Assembly (NCBI RefSeq): GCF_017654505.1
Contig: NC_054548.1
Span: 37,817,545 to 37,881,544 of the forward strand
Length of the DNA stretch: 64,000 bases
Origin: Polyodon spathula
Lineage: Eukaryota; Chordata; Actinopteri; Acipenseriformes; Polyodontidae
Direction of reading: 5' to 3'
A program made the position numbers and the translations under genes. Within the stretch, counting starts at the first letter, position 1. Every line of letters begins with the position of its first letter. Positions 36,533 to 50,508 of the stretch are shown here, one piece after another. The notes beneath the pieces are model-generated. The model did no database searches and was not told the origin of the DNA. It was given only the letters and a program-made list of their open reading frames with translations.

Positions 36533-38312
36533 ACAGGACAGAGACATCCTGTTAGTCTCTGCTATTCTCAATTGTGCAGTTGTTGAACAGCAAATAAATG
36601 TCTAAATGTTTGCATAGCAAGCTTATTTCTTGAACGAAAATTTACGCTTCTCAAAAAAAGCTGAATGTTTACCAAAACCAACACAAAAAGAGCTAAGTGG
36701 AAAATTGTAAATTACAAGGCTTTCAGATATTCTGAAAATAAAATATTCCTACTTGAAAGCAAAATGGAGAAAACGTCAATGCCAGCAGAAAATGTGTAAA
36801 TCTCACATGCAGATACGAACAAGTGAGCAACTTCCTATGGGAATGGTTTAATAACAGGTAAAGATTTTGTTCAGGTATTATTGTGTTTATTGTCATTTAA
36901 TCTTTTTTTTAGGTACAGTATTAGTTTTTTTACAGTACCCCTGTAATCCAGCACTGTGTAATCTGTAACAATTTTCCAGCTCCTGATCCTGGATTGTCCA
37001 GGTTTTACTGTAGTCTTTCACTCAGTCATACCCGTAAGTTTTCTACCTTGTTGGTAACATTAACAAAATTTTTTAATGTTTTGTAATGAGCACAAGTGAC
37101 TAAAGATATTATATGTCGCCCTGCAAAGGTTTCAATATCAAAAAGTTTGTAACAAACACGCTCAACTCAATTTCACTAAAGTTCTCAATGGGTGCTGAAT
37201 CTTAAATAAGACCAGAATCAAATGAACATTGAACAAGTCAGCACTATTTAAAAAGGATATTTTTATTTTCGTGTAAAAACATGGTTAGGCAGGCGACAAA
37301 AGAAAAAAAGATAAAATACCAGACACGTTGCGGCTATCAAGCCTTTATCAGTGCATGGTGAGTCTCAAGTTGGCATGCTTTTTTGTTACTATAGATTCTG
37401 TGTCCTTTACCATTGATGCTTTTTCATACTTCTCTGTGCTCTTATGCTTAGCATATACAAGTACCATATAGTAATATGTACATCACCTGCTGTCTTTTTG
37501 GTATGTGGGGAAGTCAACATGACCAAATAATTTATTTATCACACTAGAACTTTTTGGCAGCTTATTTGATAAAAAGAATTCTGTTCTAATTACGCAGGGT
37601 CTATGTTTTAGTAATCCCTTGCCAACATTTCCTTAGACTGTTATCTCTTTATTTTGACTCGGTTTTTTCATCTTTCTAGGAATATTTTTCATCTTACTTT
37701 TATATGTAGAGCAAAGTTGTACATTTCAGAACAATAAAATATAGTATTGCAAAAAATTATTTTGTAATTTACAGCAGTCTGTAAAAATGACCTTAGCTAT
37801 TTATACAGAACGTAAAGGTTTGCCTATTGTTATAATTAGCAATGTGTTAAAACCTTACAAACAGAGTATTAGACTAGTATCATAGGTGCAGTGGATAGCT
37901 TAATATCAGATATAAGTGTTTCAACTTGCATTTTGAGGTGGCAGTGTTCATTACATTTTGGTAACCACTGAGAAGGGATGTACATTTGTATTAGTTTTGC
38001 TGAATTATGATACTTCATCAATTTTAAATTACCCACTAAAAATAATTAAAGACAAATGCATGTTGGGGCATTTTAAATGCTCTATAATTATACTGTAGTC
38101 ATTTTACACTAAAGTCCCATACTATTTGTTTGCTCATTTTAATTCAATTGTGTTGCATGTCCTCTGGCTCATTCTGAAAGAAGTCTCGGAATGATGCGTT
38201 ACCATGGTTCCCCCCTCCCCTCCCCTCCCCTCAGAAAGCTTGCTTCAGCACCTCACAAGATAAGCGCCTGAAGAAACACCAGCTAATACTGACATTTCTC
38301 CCTCTGGTGGAC
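34601..38312. other. No gene recognised; simple repeats
   Basis: Non-coding. It contains facing T and A runs at 35,100-35,162, AAAT repeats near 35,652-35,670, a TA microsatellite at 36,455-36,529 and a CCCCT run at 38,212-38,232. The 94- to 111-residue frames lack domains. Confidence 0.5.
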
Positions 38313-38716
38313 TGTCATGGATGGCTTTAGTGGTGCGTGTGGGTGGTGACGTCAGGTTCAGGAAGCAGCACAAACAAAATGATAGGGGGCTGAAACTGCC
38401 AAAGCAGTATATTTATTAAATAATAAAGTAAAGATTTAAACAAAACACAACGAAAGAAAAGGGCACTTTGGCCAAAGTAAATATAACCCAGTGTTTTAGT
38501 TCTTCTTATCAAAGATGATTACTTTGTTCATTGGCTGGTAGCATTTGTTCTTTCTCTCTTTAACTCTTCTCACAACCCTCTTCTACTCTGAGCCCAGAGT
38601 GGGTCTTTTATACTGTGACTGGAGACTTAATTACCCATTACATAATTACCTTATTAAGGCTCCAGCCACATTCCCACAAGCTACTTAGGATGGGGGATTC
38701 AACCCCATCCATGACA
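38313..38716 (-). mobile_element. Probable solo LTR
   Basis: This 404-bp segment starts tgtcatggatgg and ends ccatccatgaca, so its 12-bp ends are inverted repeats with TG...CA termini. On the minus strand a TATA-like cagtataaaag (near 38,612) precedes AATAAA-type motifs (near 38,415), the order expected of an LTR. No convincing 5-bp target duplication was found: flanks are tggac and accac. No internal retroelement sequence adjoins it. Confidence 0.6.
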
Positions 38717-41700
38717 ACCACGTAGTTTTCGACACTCTCAAATAATAAATAATGTCATGCGGCTTTCATCTGTTCACACACAAATATAATTTAATATAAT
38801 AACAACAACAATACAACAATAATAAAAGCACCTTGCCACACAGACCTATATGACTGCATATTAAAATAATTTAAAATTAAAAGCACGCTGTTCCTTGTAA
38901 ATTAATGCATGGAGTAACTTTCTTGTTTTGAAAAAAATGGTGTACAACAAACTGTAAACAAAAACAAATGTACTGTTATAAAATTGTTCTGGGCTTAAAC
39001 AAAGTTGTCTTTTAAATCTAGAATGTAACATGTATAAATAAAGTTTGATTCTTCTGAGTGGATTTGCTCAAGAAATGTATGTGTGCATAAACTTTTAAAA
39101 TAATAAATGCTGGTATTTGACATGTTATCACTTAGCCAGGAGATGGACTTTAATTTAGCAGACTCTATCTAGTACATGCATCTCAGAGAATCATGGTGTG
39201 TAAATAATACCCAATGACTCCACCACAAAATTCAACCTGACAATGTCATTAGACCTTAGAAAACGCAAAGCCATGCTTTGGTGGAAACAGATTTTAAATG
39301 TAAATGACACATGGCCTAAGTCATTAGTTCTGAGGCCTGATTTTGCACCCCCACCCATTCTGACATTTTATTCATTATTAAAACACTTACTATAAAGTTT
39401 TAAAAATCTGTATCATTGGAATAGCACTATAACACCACAATACTACCCTGAACAAACACTGACAGCACATGGTTACAAACAATCCATGCCAGCTGTCCTG
39501 ATGACTTGGTACAGATGGGACTTTATCACTGAAATGGATTACTAGGGTGTATTGATTCATATCATTGTGATATGTTGTCAAAATGTCAAAATATGAATAT
39601 TATACCATTAAGGTACTGCACAGTACCATTCTAGCAATGGAAAAACATGATAGCTGACCTTTTGCAACCATTGGAGCCTACCTTGTTATTGAAGATAATT
39701 TGATAACGGTTGGTCTTTATTTTAAAAAAGCCATTAAAACTCACACATTGCTCCACAAAAAAAGAAAAATTGTGTCTTGTGCCGAGTTATGGGTAAAATG
39801 TCATTTCAACCAGTTTTTAAATGTCCTTTCAACAATGATGTCAGCCAATGTTTGTCCTTTGTTTGCAGTAGCTAAAAACAGTTCTCTCAGTAAGAGTAAC
39901 AAACCCACACCCTTTAAATAAATACTGTTATCTAAATGCAGACATAAAAGAGGGCAAATATGCAGTAAATAATTTACAAAACATTCAGCCTTCATGGGAT
40001 AAAACATAAAAACAACAAAAAAAAAAAACCAAAACAAAGCATAGTACTGTATAAAGCCATAGCACAAAACTATGTTTTTGAGGTAGCTTGATGTCCTCAC
40101 TTATAATGGGCCAATGCATATTTAATTAGTCTCAATAGAAAGGAAATGGCTGAACAAATGCAAATATATTCAGCAAACGCAAGCAGGCGTAAAAACTGCT
40201 GCCTGTTTATCGCATGTTTTGGTTTCTGAAAGGAGGATCAATTCTTTGGAGAATACGGCATCAAGCACCACTTTGTCGACTGGAGACAATCTTTATTTCT
40301 CAAAGCTGCTCCTAGTATTTCAGATTTAATCAAGACAAAATTACTTTTAGTGTACTGGTTTGATTTGAGTTCCTGAATATATTGCTATATATATACTTAA
40401 GTTATGACACATGTATTTGTAAAATAATTCTAAAGTAGTCCACTGTTTTACTCTGCAATTGCATGGAGATACAGTGTAATTTACTATTGCTTCACCTCCA
40501 AGCAGAAGCAGCAGCACGTACACATATTCAGAACCATACAACCATTCAGAAAAACAATCAATATATGTGTGAGACTTCCAGAGGGTCATTGTCAAAGCTT
40601 TTGACTCAAAAGTGTTAAGCATATTATTGTTTTTAACACAGAAAAAACACCCTTTCAAGTTGCAAAATGAGGTACCTACCCGTACTTAAAAGGCCTTAAA
40701 TTAGAAACCAGATGTGTTTATTTCTAATGGAGAGTTCAAAAGACTCCTTTGGAAATTAGCCTCTGCTTGTTAAATCGACATTATTAACTGGTATTTACAT
40801 ATTGAACCACAAACAAGTACTTCACCGTACGACAACAGGCAGTCCTTTCTCACCAGTGAGCCTATAAAATTAGGCATCTCACTGGGGAGCTCTACAAACC
40901 CAGTCAGGGCAGGGCTTTAAACAGTTACAGGTCCTCGTTGTGCCTTCTCCAGTGTCTGCTGAAGCCTGCAATGAGGCAGGCCCAAAAAACTTGTTACCAA
41001 CACATCTTCTACAGTTCACAGACTCTCAAAAAAGGGCACATTAAACAGTTTCAATCCCTAGGGCAAACAATGGGGGGAGATTAAGTGGCCTGCTCCTGAA
41101 ACAGAACCCCAACAAGCTGACAGTGCTATGCATTGTGCATTCAACCAGCTATCTCTTTAGAGCAGCAACTCTTATTGCACTGGATGTAGCATTGGGTGTA
41201 ATACCAATCCTTTACTGTGTGTTGGCACTGCAGAAACAAACACAAATCCCACCAGCTGTTCCACATTGGTAGTAAATTAATAATATTTAATTTATCACTA
41301 CATTTGTTGCCTGTTTTTGAAGAGGGCTCAGACCGGCACATACATAAGTTAAGCAAAGTGTGACCACTAAAGACAGGATGACTGTAGTAACAACATGTTT
41401 ATTGTAATGCATATGCAGTGTTTAGTATTAAAGGTAAATAAATCTGTTTACTTTTTTCAGTTGGTCCATAAGCCTGTCCAGCATGTACCGTAATATCATA
41501 CTGGCACGAGTTTGCAAATGGATTCAAATGTATTCACATACTGAAGCTTTTCCTCTCCTATTCAAGCACTACCAGTATTTTTGAGTCAGAGCGTCACACT
41601 TCAGCTGATATGTTCCTAATCATATTTACCCTAAAATAACTAAATTGGCTAAACAGTACTAAACAAATAGCCCCTCCAGCAAAACAGTCAATTGTCTTTG

Positions 41701-42785
41701 TTTTTGTTTTTTTTGTTTTTTCTAAGGATGTATAAGACAGTGTGATGTGAATGAAAACCATTAAATAGCCTTAGTCAGGGAGCAAAAATGTGGGTTCCAT
41801 CACCTCTACTTTGGTAGCTGGTGGATTTGTATGGACCCTGTGTGTCTTCAATACGGATATCAGCATGGCGCCTTCAAGGTTTCCCTTTCATTACAAAAGC
41901 AACACTTGCTTGAATATTTAAGAAGAGAATTATCTATAATAAATGGGGTTCTGTGTCTTTATCATGAGCCTTTCTACAAAGCCCATAAAGAACGTTGTAT
42001 TTTTCCTTTGCCATGGTGCAGTGGGATTATGATAGCTGCACAGCTATGAAGGAGAATGGTCTCCAGCTCAGGAAATGTTGTTGCTTTTCTTTAAAGATGG
42101 CTGGTAATCAGTGTTGCAATTGGACCTTGTAACTATGCACTGGAACTTAGAGTGAAATGCAGATTGTGGGGAACATTTTCATTCTTCCGTTTCTGCTTGG
42201 GATTGCTGTGTCTCACAAAACATGGTAGGGGGCCGAAAGTTTGCAACTGCACTGGGGTAAACGCTCTGTGGCATCTCTGCTTGAGAACCGGCTGGTTCCT
42301 GTGCCTTTAAAAGCCTTTGGCAGCAGAGGTCTCAAATGTGAACATCCACATGTTTGTAAGTAGTTTCAGTTTTCTGAATTTCTACAACCTTTGGTTTCTT
42401 AACATGAGCTGTTAGCAATGCAAACAAATAAACACATAAATAAACATTTATAATAACATCAATAAGAACTATAGTTTTCTATTAAATCATGCACAACTGT
42501 CAAAATAAAATAGTATTAAAGCTCTGGTTGGAAAAGGTGCTTGGTAGCGTGCTTATACTTACCAATACCTGTTTCTACTCATTTTTGAATGGAGTATCGC
42601 CACAATGGGTTTGTTATTGTAAGGCTGACATCCAGATATTATAACTATTTTAATTTAAACAGTAAAAAGGTGCAAGTGTTTTAAGTATCAATCAATGGTA
42701 GCATTATGGATCCCAACCTAATCATATCTGAAAGCATTTCATGATGGGTTTTAAAGTAATTTTCTACCATGCAAATTTAGATTTC
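38717..42785. other. No gene recognised
   Basis: About 4 kb of AT-rich non-coding sequence. No repeat termini were noticed. Open frames (for example 39,801-40,100 and 40,347-40,658) show no domain. Confidence 0.5.
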
Positions 42786-44316
42786 AATTTTCTGTATTTT
42801 TGTATACTTTTGACACTGAATGTTATCAGATCTTCAACCAAAATCTAATATTAGATAAAAGGGACCCTGAGTGAACAAATAAAACAAAATTTCAATACTT
42901 ATTTCATTTATTTATTAAAGAAAGTTATGCAACACCCAATGCGTGTGAAAAAGTAATCACCCCCTTAGGCTCAATAATTGGTTACGTCACCTTTAGCACC
43001 AATAACTGCAACCAAACGTTTCCTGTAGTTATTGATCAGTCTCTCACAGTGCTTTGGAGGAATTTTGGCCAACTCCTTCATGCAGAACTGCTTCAACTCA
43101 GTAACATTTGTGGGTTTTCAAGCATAAACTGCTTGTTTCAGGTCCTACCACAACATCTCAATGGGGTTTAGATATGGATGTTGACTAGGCCATTCCAAAA
43201 CTTTAAATTTCTTGTTCTTCAACCATTCTCATGTAAACATGCTTGTGTGTTTCGGATCATTGTCTTGCTGCATGACTGAGCTGAGCTTCAGCTTCAGCTC
43301 ATGGACGGATGGCTTGACATTCTCCTGTAGAATAACAGAGCAGAATTCATGGTTCCTTCAATGATGGCAATCCCCAAATCATGACACTACCACCACCATG
43401 CTTGACTGTTGGTATGAGGTTTTTGCTCTGGAATGCAGTGTTTGGTTTTCGCCGGACATAACGGGCCATGTTGGCCAAAATGTTCCACTTTTGACTCATC
43501 TCTCCATAGAACATTGTTCCAGAACTCTTGAGGATCATCCAGCTGCTTTTTGGCAAACTTGAGATGAGCATTCATGTTCTTCCTAGTGAGCAGTGGTTTC
43601 CACCTTGCTACTCTGCCATGAATCCCATTCTTGCCCAATGTCTTTCTGAAGGTGGAGTCATGAACACTGACCTTAGCTGAGGCGAGAGAGGCCTGCAGAT
43701 CCCTGGATGTTGTTCTAGGGTTCTTTGTGACTTCCTGGACGATTTTATGCCTTGCTCTTGGAGAGATTTTGGCAGGACGGCCACTCCTGGGAAGATTTAC
43801 TGTTGTCCCAAACTTTCTCCATTTGGACAATATGGCTATGACTGTGGTTTGGTGGAGCTCCAGAGCCTTAGGAATGGCTTTGTAACGCTTTCCAGACTAA
43901 TAGGCATCAACAATTTTTTTTCCGGAATCTTCGGGAATTTCTTTTGATCGTGGCATGATGTGCCTCTACAGCCTGTGTGCTGACAACTTCACTCTGATGG
44001 TAAGGGCCAGAGTTAGTCAGATTTATATTGGGCAGGGCTGGCCCAAATCAGGCTGATTGTTAACCAAAGTATTCAAACAGCTGACCCTAATTATCCCTTT
44101 AACTAGGGGGACAATAACTTTTTCACACCTGAAGATTGCATGTTTGATTACCTTGCACACCTAACAAATGAAAGAAGTACCAAACTTTGGTGTCATTTTT
44201 TTTCTCAGACTCTCTCTATATACTACTACAACCCACAAAAGATCTAAACAAATTCAATGTGAAAAATGTGCAAAAATGCAGAAAATCAGACAGGGGGCAA
44301 ATACTTTTTCATGGAA

Positions 44317-44319
<3 letters not shown>
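42786..44319 (-). mobile_element. Tc1-like DNA transposon, decayed
   Basis: Inverted ends of about 200 bp. The right end reads, from the terminus inward on the minus strand, CAGTTCCATGAAAAAGTATT, followed by TTCTGCATTTTTGC. The left end shares TTCTGTATTTTTG-type sequence from about 42,786 but lacks the outer 35-40 bp. A TA follows the right end and runs straight into a (TA)n microsatellite. The interior encodes one transposase on the minus strand. The element is non-functional. Confidence 0.88.
42971..43956 (-). pseudogene. Tc1-family transposase, frameshifted
   Basis: The start is MPRSKEIPED at 43,956 and the natural stop (NY then TGA) is at 42,971, giving about 328 codons, close to the family's roughly 340. 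The N-terminal paired-like DNA-binding region contains a stop after IVDAY. RSGRPAKISPRARHKI is the GRPR-like linker. [12 protein letters not shown] carries the first catalytic Asp, QQDNDPKHT the second, and NPIEMLW the Glu of the DD34E triad. Besides the first stop there is a frameshift near 43,390, and at least two more stops in the last third. The longest open parts are 43,387-43,830 and 43,347-43,571. Confidence 0.88.
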
Positions 44320-44320
<1 letters not shown>

Positions 44321-44378
<58 letters not shown>

Positions 44379-44381
44379 TTT
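44321..44381. repeat. (AT)n microsatellite plus T-run
   Basis: 50 bp of AT and 11 T abutting the right terminus of the Tc1-like element. Confidence 0.95.
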
Positions 44382-45413
44382 ACATTTTTGGTTATTACAG
44401 GACACAGGGAATTGGTTGCCAGCAGAGTTATACTATTCTAAATGTTATTTTAATAATCATACAAAGACTTGTATGTTTCAACTCTATTTAAGCACACATA
44501 ACTATTACATCATAGTGCTACATGAGTTTTAATTACAGGCTTGAGAGCTAAAATAACTATTTAATATACATTTATCTAGTGAGTTATTTAATATTTTGGA
44601 CTGATTTTCCACTTGAAAATATGTTTAAGGTTCTAATATGCGGCGTTGGCGCATATCCCAGAATGGTACTGCCATTTGTATTGCTTGGTACAAATTACAT
44701 TTTGAATAGCACTGTCAAAAATTAGATTTATTGACCAAGTGGCACATGAAATGAAAGAAGTATCGACCAATGTTTTAGCTACCTGTCAGTATAAATGTAG
44801 ATCTTCCTTTTAAACTGTACATGTACACAAAAACATGTGCAAAAAATGAGCCTCTACAAATATTTATCAATGACATTTGTTAAAACATGTACTAGTCTCT
44901 TCTAGTATTTCTATATGTGTTGTTTTCTTGCTGCTACTGGGATAAAGGTATTGCCATGTTCAGATAATGCACACATCTTTATAGTGGTGTGCCCCTTGCA
45001 GTTTCTAAAATCCTCATTTTAAAATATCGGCTCTATAGACATTTCATGCAAAATTCAATGTGCATAAGAAAAACACTTTATCCTATTTTCCATGTTTGTT
45101 TTGCTTTTCTGAACTGCAGTGGAGTGTGCAAATGAAACTCTTAACCTCCTGCTGCTGTAGGTACTGACAAAGTATAGTTTTTTACTAAAACATTCATATG
45201 TGACACAGCAGCTTCAAATTGTATTATCAAGGATTAGAAATGATTACAATACAGATCGGTATAAAAACAATGGAGATTCTCAGCACAGACTTCTGTGAAT
45301 TAACACTTTTGGTGATTATATCAATATAATGATATTCTATACCCAGACATGCAAATACTGTTCATTTTGCAGCTGTAATTAATTGTGATACAGATTGTTA
45401 GTGTCAAAGCTAT
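44382..45413. other. No gene recognised
   Basis: AT-rich non-coding spacer. Confidence 0.5.
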
Positions 45414-45415
45414 TA

Positions 45416-46660
45416 CCGTATTCCTTCGAATTTAAGATGTAGCCCACGTTTCCTCACTCTCAATTTGAAAAAAAAAAAACCATCAGCTAAATATGCATTT
45501 ACAAAGATTCAACCTCAGTTACTGTCATCTGCTTTCACACAGAGCATTACAGTTATGTGCTGCTTCTCATTTCCAGTCATGATTACTCACATCTGTTTGT
45601 GAACTGTGGTATTTCTTGGCATGTCGAAAAAAATACGGGGGTCTGATCAGCATTTCTGATCTGTCCAAGCTGGTACTGTTTGTTAGAAATGCTGAAATTG
45701 TAATAGCTTCTCTTTGAATTTCTCAGAAAGTCTTTTCTCGGCAGTAAGTCACGTTGCTGTTTGTGTATTCAGGTAGTTACATCTTTTGTCAGTGATTTTA
45801 ATACATGCATCACTACTGTGTACTCCATTGAAGGCCATCTGGATCAAAAAAGTGAAATTTAGCACATGTTTCAAACATTTAGTACACATTCTAATTTTAC
45901 TTTTACTTTCAATTCATTAGAACCAATGAATTGAAAGAAAATAGTATGTGTAATAAATTATCCAATTAAAAGTCACCTTACATCTGAGATTCCAGCCCAA
46001 TTTGTGGCGGTATAAGGACTTGGCATTGGGTAATGTCTAGTGAAAGATGGACAGAGCCAGACCCTCCGAGTATCAACCAGCGATTTCAGAGCCTTAGAAA
46101 TCCCATTAATTCAGTGGTTACCACACTGTAACTAATATGTAATTTTAAACAAGTGTTGCAAGATCTGACATTGTTTCTAATACTAGCTATGGTAACTCAA
46201 TATTTTAGTGTAAAACTGAAATAAATATAATTAGTAAATAAAAAAACTGATTGTGTGCATTGTTACTATAAACTGAACCATGTCACAGTCAACATTGTCT
46301 GTCTCAAGAAGTCGGCAGCACTCAGCACGTTTTTCCTTATTCATGATTTTTTTTAAGCATATTTCATGTCTGAAATGAAAAATAACTCTTGTAATTACTC
46401 TGCATGACTGTAAAATGACCAACCCCTACGCAGGTACTACTGGAAAATGACCAGCCACTACGTAGAAAATGTGTAGCTAATTTACATTTATTTAGAACAC
46501 GTACTATTTTATGTATTCTGATTGGTCCAAATCAATGCGTGTCCCAGGTGTGCGTTTTTGACCTGGCTGGCCTTCCATAGTACTCAAATTTAAGACACAG
46601 GCTATTTTTGACAAGCAAACAATCGTTCAAAAAGTGTGTCTTAAATTCGAAGGAATACAG
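45416..46660. mobile_element. TA-flanked DNA transposon, non-autonomous, 1.25 kb
   Basis: Left end ccgtattccttcgaatttaa and right end ttaaattcgaaggaatacag are inverted repeats of about 22 bp with one mismatch. They are flanked by TA at 45,414 and 46,661. This resembles pogo/Tigger or related mariner-type elements. A second, inner copy of the motif (caaatttaagacacaggct) lies at about 46,585. I found no transposase motif inside. The 63-residue frame at 46,231-46,422 is not recognisable. Confidence 0.78.
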
Positions 46661-46696
46661 TATTTAAAGTTGTCCATAAAACACTCAAACAAATAA

Positions 46697-46735
46697 GATA
46701 ATAACAAATAAGATAATAACAAATAAGAAACTGGC
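46697..46735. repeat. 15-bp tandem repeat, about 2.5 units
   Basis: aaataagataataac repeated head to tail just outside the right end of the 1.25-kb element. Confidence 0.85.
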
Positions 46736-49200
46736 CCACAAATAATGATTTACCCATGAGCTTAAGTAGGTTGGAAAAAATAAATACTACTGTATAATAC
46801 ATTCTCAATACAGTTGAGTTAATCTTGTAAGACTAAAAAGGCTGCATGGGTGAAAGGCTAAACTATCTGATAACATCTTTCACTATAGTTCAGTGTTTCA
46901 CAGCATGTAAACAGGGTACACACCAAACTTTTTAGAAGAGGCTCACAGGAACCAGACTTTAGAAAAAATATACCAAGGCTAACAGCCGAACAACACGTCT
47001 TGGTTGTTAAGCTTTGTTTTCACAGTTCTGGTTTGTAAATGTTTTAATGTCCAGGTTGGCTAAATCTTGTACTAGCCACTCACTCCTGGCAAATGTGTTT
47101 AATTGTGCAGAATTATGTGCTGATTTCACCTTATATTTACTGGGGTGTCTAAGCTGGGAATCCATTTAATTTGAGAACTGAGTCTGATTCAAACCCAGGC
47201 ATGGTGTAAAACAACAACACTGTACATATTGTGAGCAGAGCCATCAAATGATCTTTATGAAAATGTAGTGAATTGTGATCCGTTATTTATTACAATGAGC
47301 CTCTACCCACTTTGGTGTTAAAATGAGCGCTGGTAGTTCACCACTATAAACAACTATGGAAGCTAACTTGTAGTATCTGGGGGGGAATGATGTTAAACCC
47401 TTGTGGTGCCCATGGATTGTTGTCAAGTGTCTTTGTCATTGTAATTTGCCAGTTTTTCATTGTTATTTCAACAAGCACATGAGTGAAATTTAATGGCTGT
47501 AAATACAAAATCGGAGCCATCATTGAAAAAGATCACCATTACCTACCATTACCTTGAGTATGTTTGACAAACATATAATCAAATAAATGCCACCCTATTC
47601 TCCATATCTTAAAGAATGCCCTTACTAGTTTCATAATAACTGCATAAGTGGTTCTCTAGAGATATGTAGAAATTTCGACCAGACAGACTCCAAATACATC
47701 AGATTATGATACAGTCAATAAAGAAGGAACTTTTCACAATCGGGTAAGTGGTTTTCTAGTTACAAGTAAACATGTCAGTGTGGTGTCCAGCTCCACTATA
47801 CTGTAATCACTAGCGTAACAACCAATATACTTTACTACTAAGAAAGTGTGTAATAGTTGAGACATGGTTAAAAAGTTATAGTCTGTCCACAGTGGGAGAG
47901 GTCCCAATCCACAGTCTGTAAACTTGAGACAGCCTTTTAAGGGCGCTATCAAAGACCAACTGTTGTTTAAAAGACTGTAGCTCAATGTGTTTCATATTAA
48001 GGTTTGTTCGAGTGTTTGTTTACAGATTAATTGGCTTTTTAGGAATACCGAAAAGGGAAACAGTGTTGTGTGCCCTGTGTGGTGAGAGAGTTTAAGATGG
48101 GGGTCCTTCCTATGCACTATTTGTGTGGTACGGATAAGTTCCTTTGCTATATGATTTGAGAAACACTTTACTGATCCAGACATTACCAGAAACATGTCAT
48201 GTCGTGTTGTGAGGTTGCTAATAGAAGAATGGTGCTCAGTGTCTCAAATGAAAAATAATATTTGCAGAACCTAAACTACCATCACGGTAATGATTTTATC
48301 CACTGAAAATGTTGCAGCAAATCACTGAGCAAATATTTGATCAAAAAGACTTTTTTTCTCCCAGATAAGTATTACTTAAAGTTGAAAAAAAAATAAAAGT
48401 GTGCATGGAAAACTCGTGAAGGCCTTCCACTTATACTGACAAAGGAGTCCTTTGTGTGTCTGATTTGGCAAGATGCCTAATGCAGATATATGGCTTTTCC
48501 TGGACATATTTAGTTTATAACTTCAGCTTAATTAAATCCACAACTTTTGACAGCATACATTTAACATGTTATTACAGAAATATGAGGAAATAACGTGATG
48601 TAAATTATTACAAATCTATTTTTCCCCCCTTTAAAATATTTTTTTTTTCAAAAACATGACTAAGGTGTTGAAATCCTAGCTCGCCAAATGGTTGTTATTT
48701 TCTTTTAATCAAATAGATAAAAAATTTTGATTAATGGGGGTTAAACTTTTTATGAAATGTATACTTTTTTCTACTATACAGAACTATTGAGGGTAGGGAA
48801 TTGTACTGGTCTCATAACTATATTTATACAATCAACTGTTTGTGTGTTTAACTGCTATTTGCTACGTAACAAGCTTGGACATTTTCTTAATTGGTTTTAG
48901 TTGTATTTATTGTTATCTAATTTTGTATGTTTATAATTTGAAACGATTACTAAACATCATTGTAAAATGTACAGTTGCCTACTTAAATATTTTGTAATAT
49001 AACATTTTAACTAGTACCCTGGATCATTATACAGGGCTGTTTTTTAAAGGTGTAAACTGAAAGAAAAAAGAATACCAGACACCACCAGCAGAGGGAGTAC
49101 ATAACCCATTTATCTCTCACATTCATGTTTCCTATTGTCAAATGTTAAAGCAGACGGTCCAGTGCTGGACTCTGAGCCACATGTAGCTCATTACACTCCA

Positions 49201-49251
<51 letters not shown>

Positions 49252-50504
49252 GTATTTATTTATGTTTTTCTATTTTGCAGTGAAGTATTCCATTTAGGCT
49301 CTTAATGGGTTTGAAAAAAATACAAGGTTGTCTTGTTGGCAGAAAGCAAAATCAAAATGCAATAAACGGACAGATTTAGCACACAGATATTGTAAACCTT
49401 ATTTGGTCAGATTTTTAGTTTTATTAAGTAAAATGTAAACATTCCTTACTGTCAGAAATATTTTTATTTGATATATTGTGTGTTTGTGATTTTCTGACTA
49501 TAAGAGCCCACGGGTTCTCTTCTAACCAAAACGGCTGGGCAGATCTGTGATAGAGCATAACTAGATGTTAAGCCAAAGTCATATTTGAATGCCTACATTT
49601 TACATCAGATACAGACAGAGCAATAGTAAAAATGGTTACATAATGAACAATGAAGCAGGTTTGTGCTACTGCAGTCAGTAAAGACAGCTAATACGATAAC
49701 TTGATATCGTTCTCTATATTTAGAAATAATCAGATTGGTATCACTTGTACTATTAATAATTAATTAACTATTAATAAAACATATATCACTGAATTGTTTA
49801 GCACAAAAAAGATCTTAGAGGAAACTGCTGAATTCCTATATATTTTTCCTTTCATTACCACAAGGTGGTGCTGTAGTACTCCCTCTTCTTGGTTACTGCA
49901 TTTTCTGTAGGCATTGCATTTGGTAATGACCACGTGTTAAATTACAGGAGAGATGTTTGCATTACAGTATTAAAGGCTTTGTTTCAACAACAACTGCCAT
50001 AACCTTGTTTTTACAAGCAAAAGGGTGTACAACTGTATTGTAGCTTAATGTTTTTTGTTTTGTTTTTTAGAACTCACATGTCAGGCTCAGTAAATTCACA
50101 TCCCACCCACATTTAAATACTTCGTTCGATTTATAGAATTCTACTAAACACGGTTAGTTGGGCTTGTTTTTGCACTAGTTTAGTAATGTTCTATTTTTTA
50201 ATGTGTTGGCTTTTGTAACCACTGTAACCACCCATAACTGCTTTGCTATCTCTTACATTGAGGGAACACCTGTGATATGTAGCACACACTTGTGCATAAA
50301 TGGACTACCCCTCACATACATTTGTTGATCAAATTGTTACACAGGTGGTGTCCCTGACACATTCTGTAATATATAAAAGCTTCTCCCAGTTACACACCCG
50401 GACCATTCTTTGCTTTGCTATAAGTTCTGTAGGCCTATACAACTTCCCTTCATTTTATAGAATGTAAACACCTTTCAGACTTGTAACTTTCAATCAGTGC
50501 TGTC
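46736..50504. other. No gene recognised; (TAT)n at 49,201-49,251
   Basis: Non-coding AT-rich DNA with one trinucleotide microsatellite. The open frames at 47,734-48,195 have no domains. Confidence 0.5.
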
Positions 50505-50508
50505 TTAA

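Noticed and set aside
40810..41000. Moderately GC-richer stretch with short inverted motifs (caccagtgag/ctcactgg)
   Set aside because: Arms too short and no termini or target duplication, so no element could be defined.
44168..44532. Overlapping 84- to 107-residue frames with Tyr-Ile repeats
   Set aside because: They run through the (AT)n tract and the Tc1 inverted repeat.
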